A stretch of DNA of 61,842 nt from Tetragenococcus halophilus (GTDB lineage Bacteria; Bacillota; Bacilli; Lactobacillales; Enterococcaceae): assembly GCF_021474685.1 (NCBI RefSeq), contig NZ_JAKEIT010000015.1:1-61842 (forward strand), in the 5' to 3' direction. The stretch's first letter is position 1. Every line of letters begins with the position of its first letter. Made by a program: the position numbers and the translations under genes. Positions 60,701 to 61,842 of the stretch are shown here, one piece after another. The notes below the pieces were generated by a model. That model did no database searches. It was not told the DNA's origin and worked only from the letters and a program-made list of their open reading frames with translations.

Positions 60701-61842
60701 AATTTTCTAATGGAACGTACTCTGTAGCTTCTTTAATTCTTTTCTTTATTTCTTCTTTACTTTCTAATTCCGGAAACTTTGAAGTAACTAGACCTAAAAC
60801 AATTTTACTATCTTTGTTATTCCAGTAACGTAATGGAGAAAAATCACCGGCACGCTCTGAATCATATTCTAAGAAAAAACCATCATAATTTGTGGCAAAC
60901 AATTCTTCAGCAATTGGTTCATAGCCGCCTGAAAATAACCAAGAAGACGCATGGTTTCCTCGACAAATATGGGTTGTTAGTGTTAAATCTTCGGGCTTAT
61001 CTTCCAAAGCTTCATTAATAATTTCAGTACAAATTCGAGCTACTTTCTTTGGATCAATTCCTTGCTCTTGTAATGCTTTTCTTTTATCTACATCCGCTAG
61101 AAATGCCCAGTTGGTGTCATCAAATTGTAGATAACGACAACCCTTCTCGTAATAAGCTTTAATAGCTTCTTTATAGGTTTGTGCCAAATCATGGTAAAAG
61201 TCAGTCAAATCCGGATATATGCGATGGATTCTTGATGTATCATCATTTGCTAGTAACTCTTGACGCAAAATCATATTAGGACTAGGAATAGAAGTTTTAG
61301 CAATGACATTTTCATCCTTTCCTAACTTCTCTTTTAAAAAGGCAAAATCATTTAAAAAAGGATGATCCTTATTAAAAGAAACCCGATCAATAACACGAAT
61401 ATGATAATCAGGAGCTGCTTGAGCAAGAAGTTTCTGATTACGACCATGCTCAGCGGTGTAACCTTCTATGCCATTTAGATGTTCTAAAAAATCCCAATGC
61501 CAAAAAGTACGGCGGAATTCACCATCAGTGATTCCGTGTAGGCCGACCTTTTTTTCTTTTTCGATCAATTTTTCTATTTCTTTATCCTCAATATTCCGTA
61601 GCTCTTTTTTCGTTATATCTCCATTAAAGAAATCTTTTCTGGCGATTTTAATACCTTCTGAGCGTAGAAAGCTCCCCACATGATCTACTGTAAATGGAAT
61701 ATCTTTTTTATTAATAGCACACATTATAATTTCTCCTCAATTATTAATTAAAATACCTTTTTAAAACTACTTTACCGAAATTATAAAGTATCCTAGCATG
61801 TTTAAATTTTGTTTGTCAAAACTTCTTAACGGTCATTTACCA

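Overview
The window is AT-rich, densely coded DNA of a low-GC Gram-positive lactic acid bacterium, most probably Enterococcaceae (Enterococcus, Tetragenococcus or a close relative). The evidence is the order HIT - YtxH - PrsA - YhaM - YhaN - YhaO, an L-lysine-type MurE, a LysM autolysin of the enterococcal muramidase-2/AtlA style, leucine and methionine T-box leaders, and PTS-based sugar uptake with a CcpA (cre) site. PrsA, the autolysin and a coiled-coil protein are strikingly acidic, which would fit a salt-tolerant species, but I cannot fix the genus. I saw no tRNA, rRNA, CRISPR array, prophage or intact insertion sequence.

Layout. 1-700: 3' end of a GH65 disaccharide phosphorylase gene whose frame is broken by a 17-bp tandem duplication. 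784-3636: mannose-6-phosphate isomerase, a serine beta-lactamase-like hydrolase and a CppA-like VOC protein. 3813-10676: HIT, YtxH-like, PrsA, then the opposed yhaO-yhaN-yhaM operon (nucleases and a coiled-coil ATPase). 11049-11612: a helix-turn-helix/coiled-coil protein with a triple CCT(N)AGG repeat at its promoter.

11754-23076 is the most distinctive part. It is a formate/molybdenum island: mobA - FNT channel - Cys-rich P-loop protein - NuoE-like - NuoF-like - FdhA - moeA in one operon, moaC-moaE-moaD-moaA in a second, and a divergent moeB. Together these should make molybdopterin guanine dinucleotide cofactor and a soluble NAD-dependent formate dehydrogenase, with formate moved by the FNT channel. 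FdhD, MogA/MoaB and a molybdate transporter are not in the window. The Cys-rich P-loop protein is the best candidate for an undescribed maturation factor.

23169-38440 is mostly core cell-wall and RNA biology: YheA/YlbF-like protein, class A PBP, two pseudouridine synthases, MurJ-type flippase, MurE, Ohr, LeuS with a Leu T-box, the six-LysM autolysin, a PAP2 phosphatase and MnmM. 38503-43809 is a galactitol-type PTS/dehydrogenase operon with its own PRD regulator and a cre site inside the promoter spacer. 44103-48558 holds a macro-domain protein, a PfpI/DJ-1 protein, a small unknown membrane protein, an ABC-F ATPase and a degraded intergenic stretch. luxS and a short-chain dehydrogenase sit behind a Met T-box.

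49544-55480 is a self-contained glycoside locus (PTS EIIC, LacI regulator, GH29 alpha-L-fucosidase, GH1 glycosidase, ROK kinase) preceded by a 34-bp perfect palindrome over the promoter. 55521-58987 encodes a two-component system and an ABC transporter in one operon. 59088-61724 carries two tandem MetE-like (YxjG/YxjH) paralogues. They share a promoter sequence, but only the downstream copy keeps a Met T-box. The other appears to have lost its riboswitch by internal deletion.
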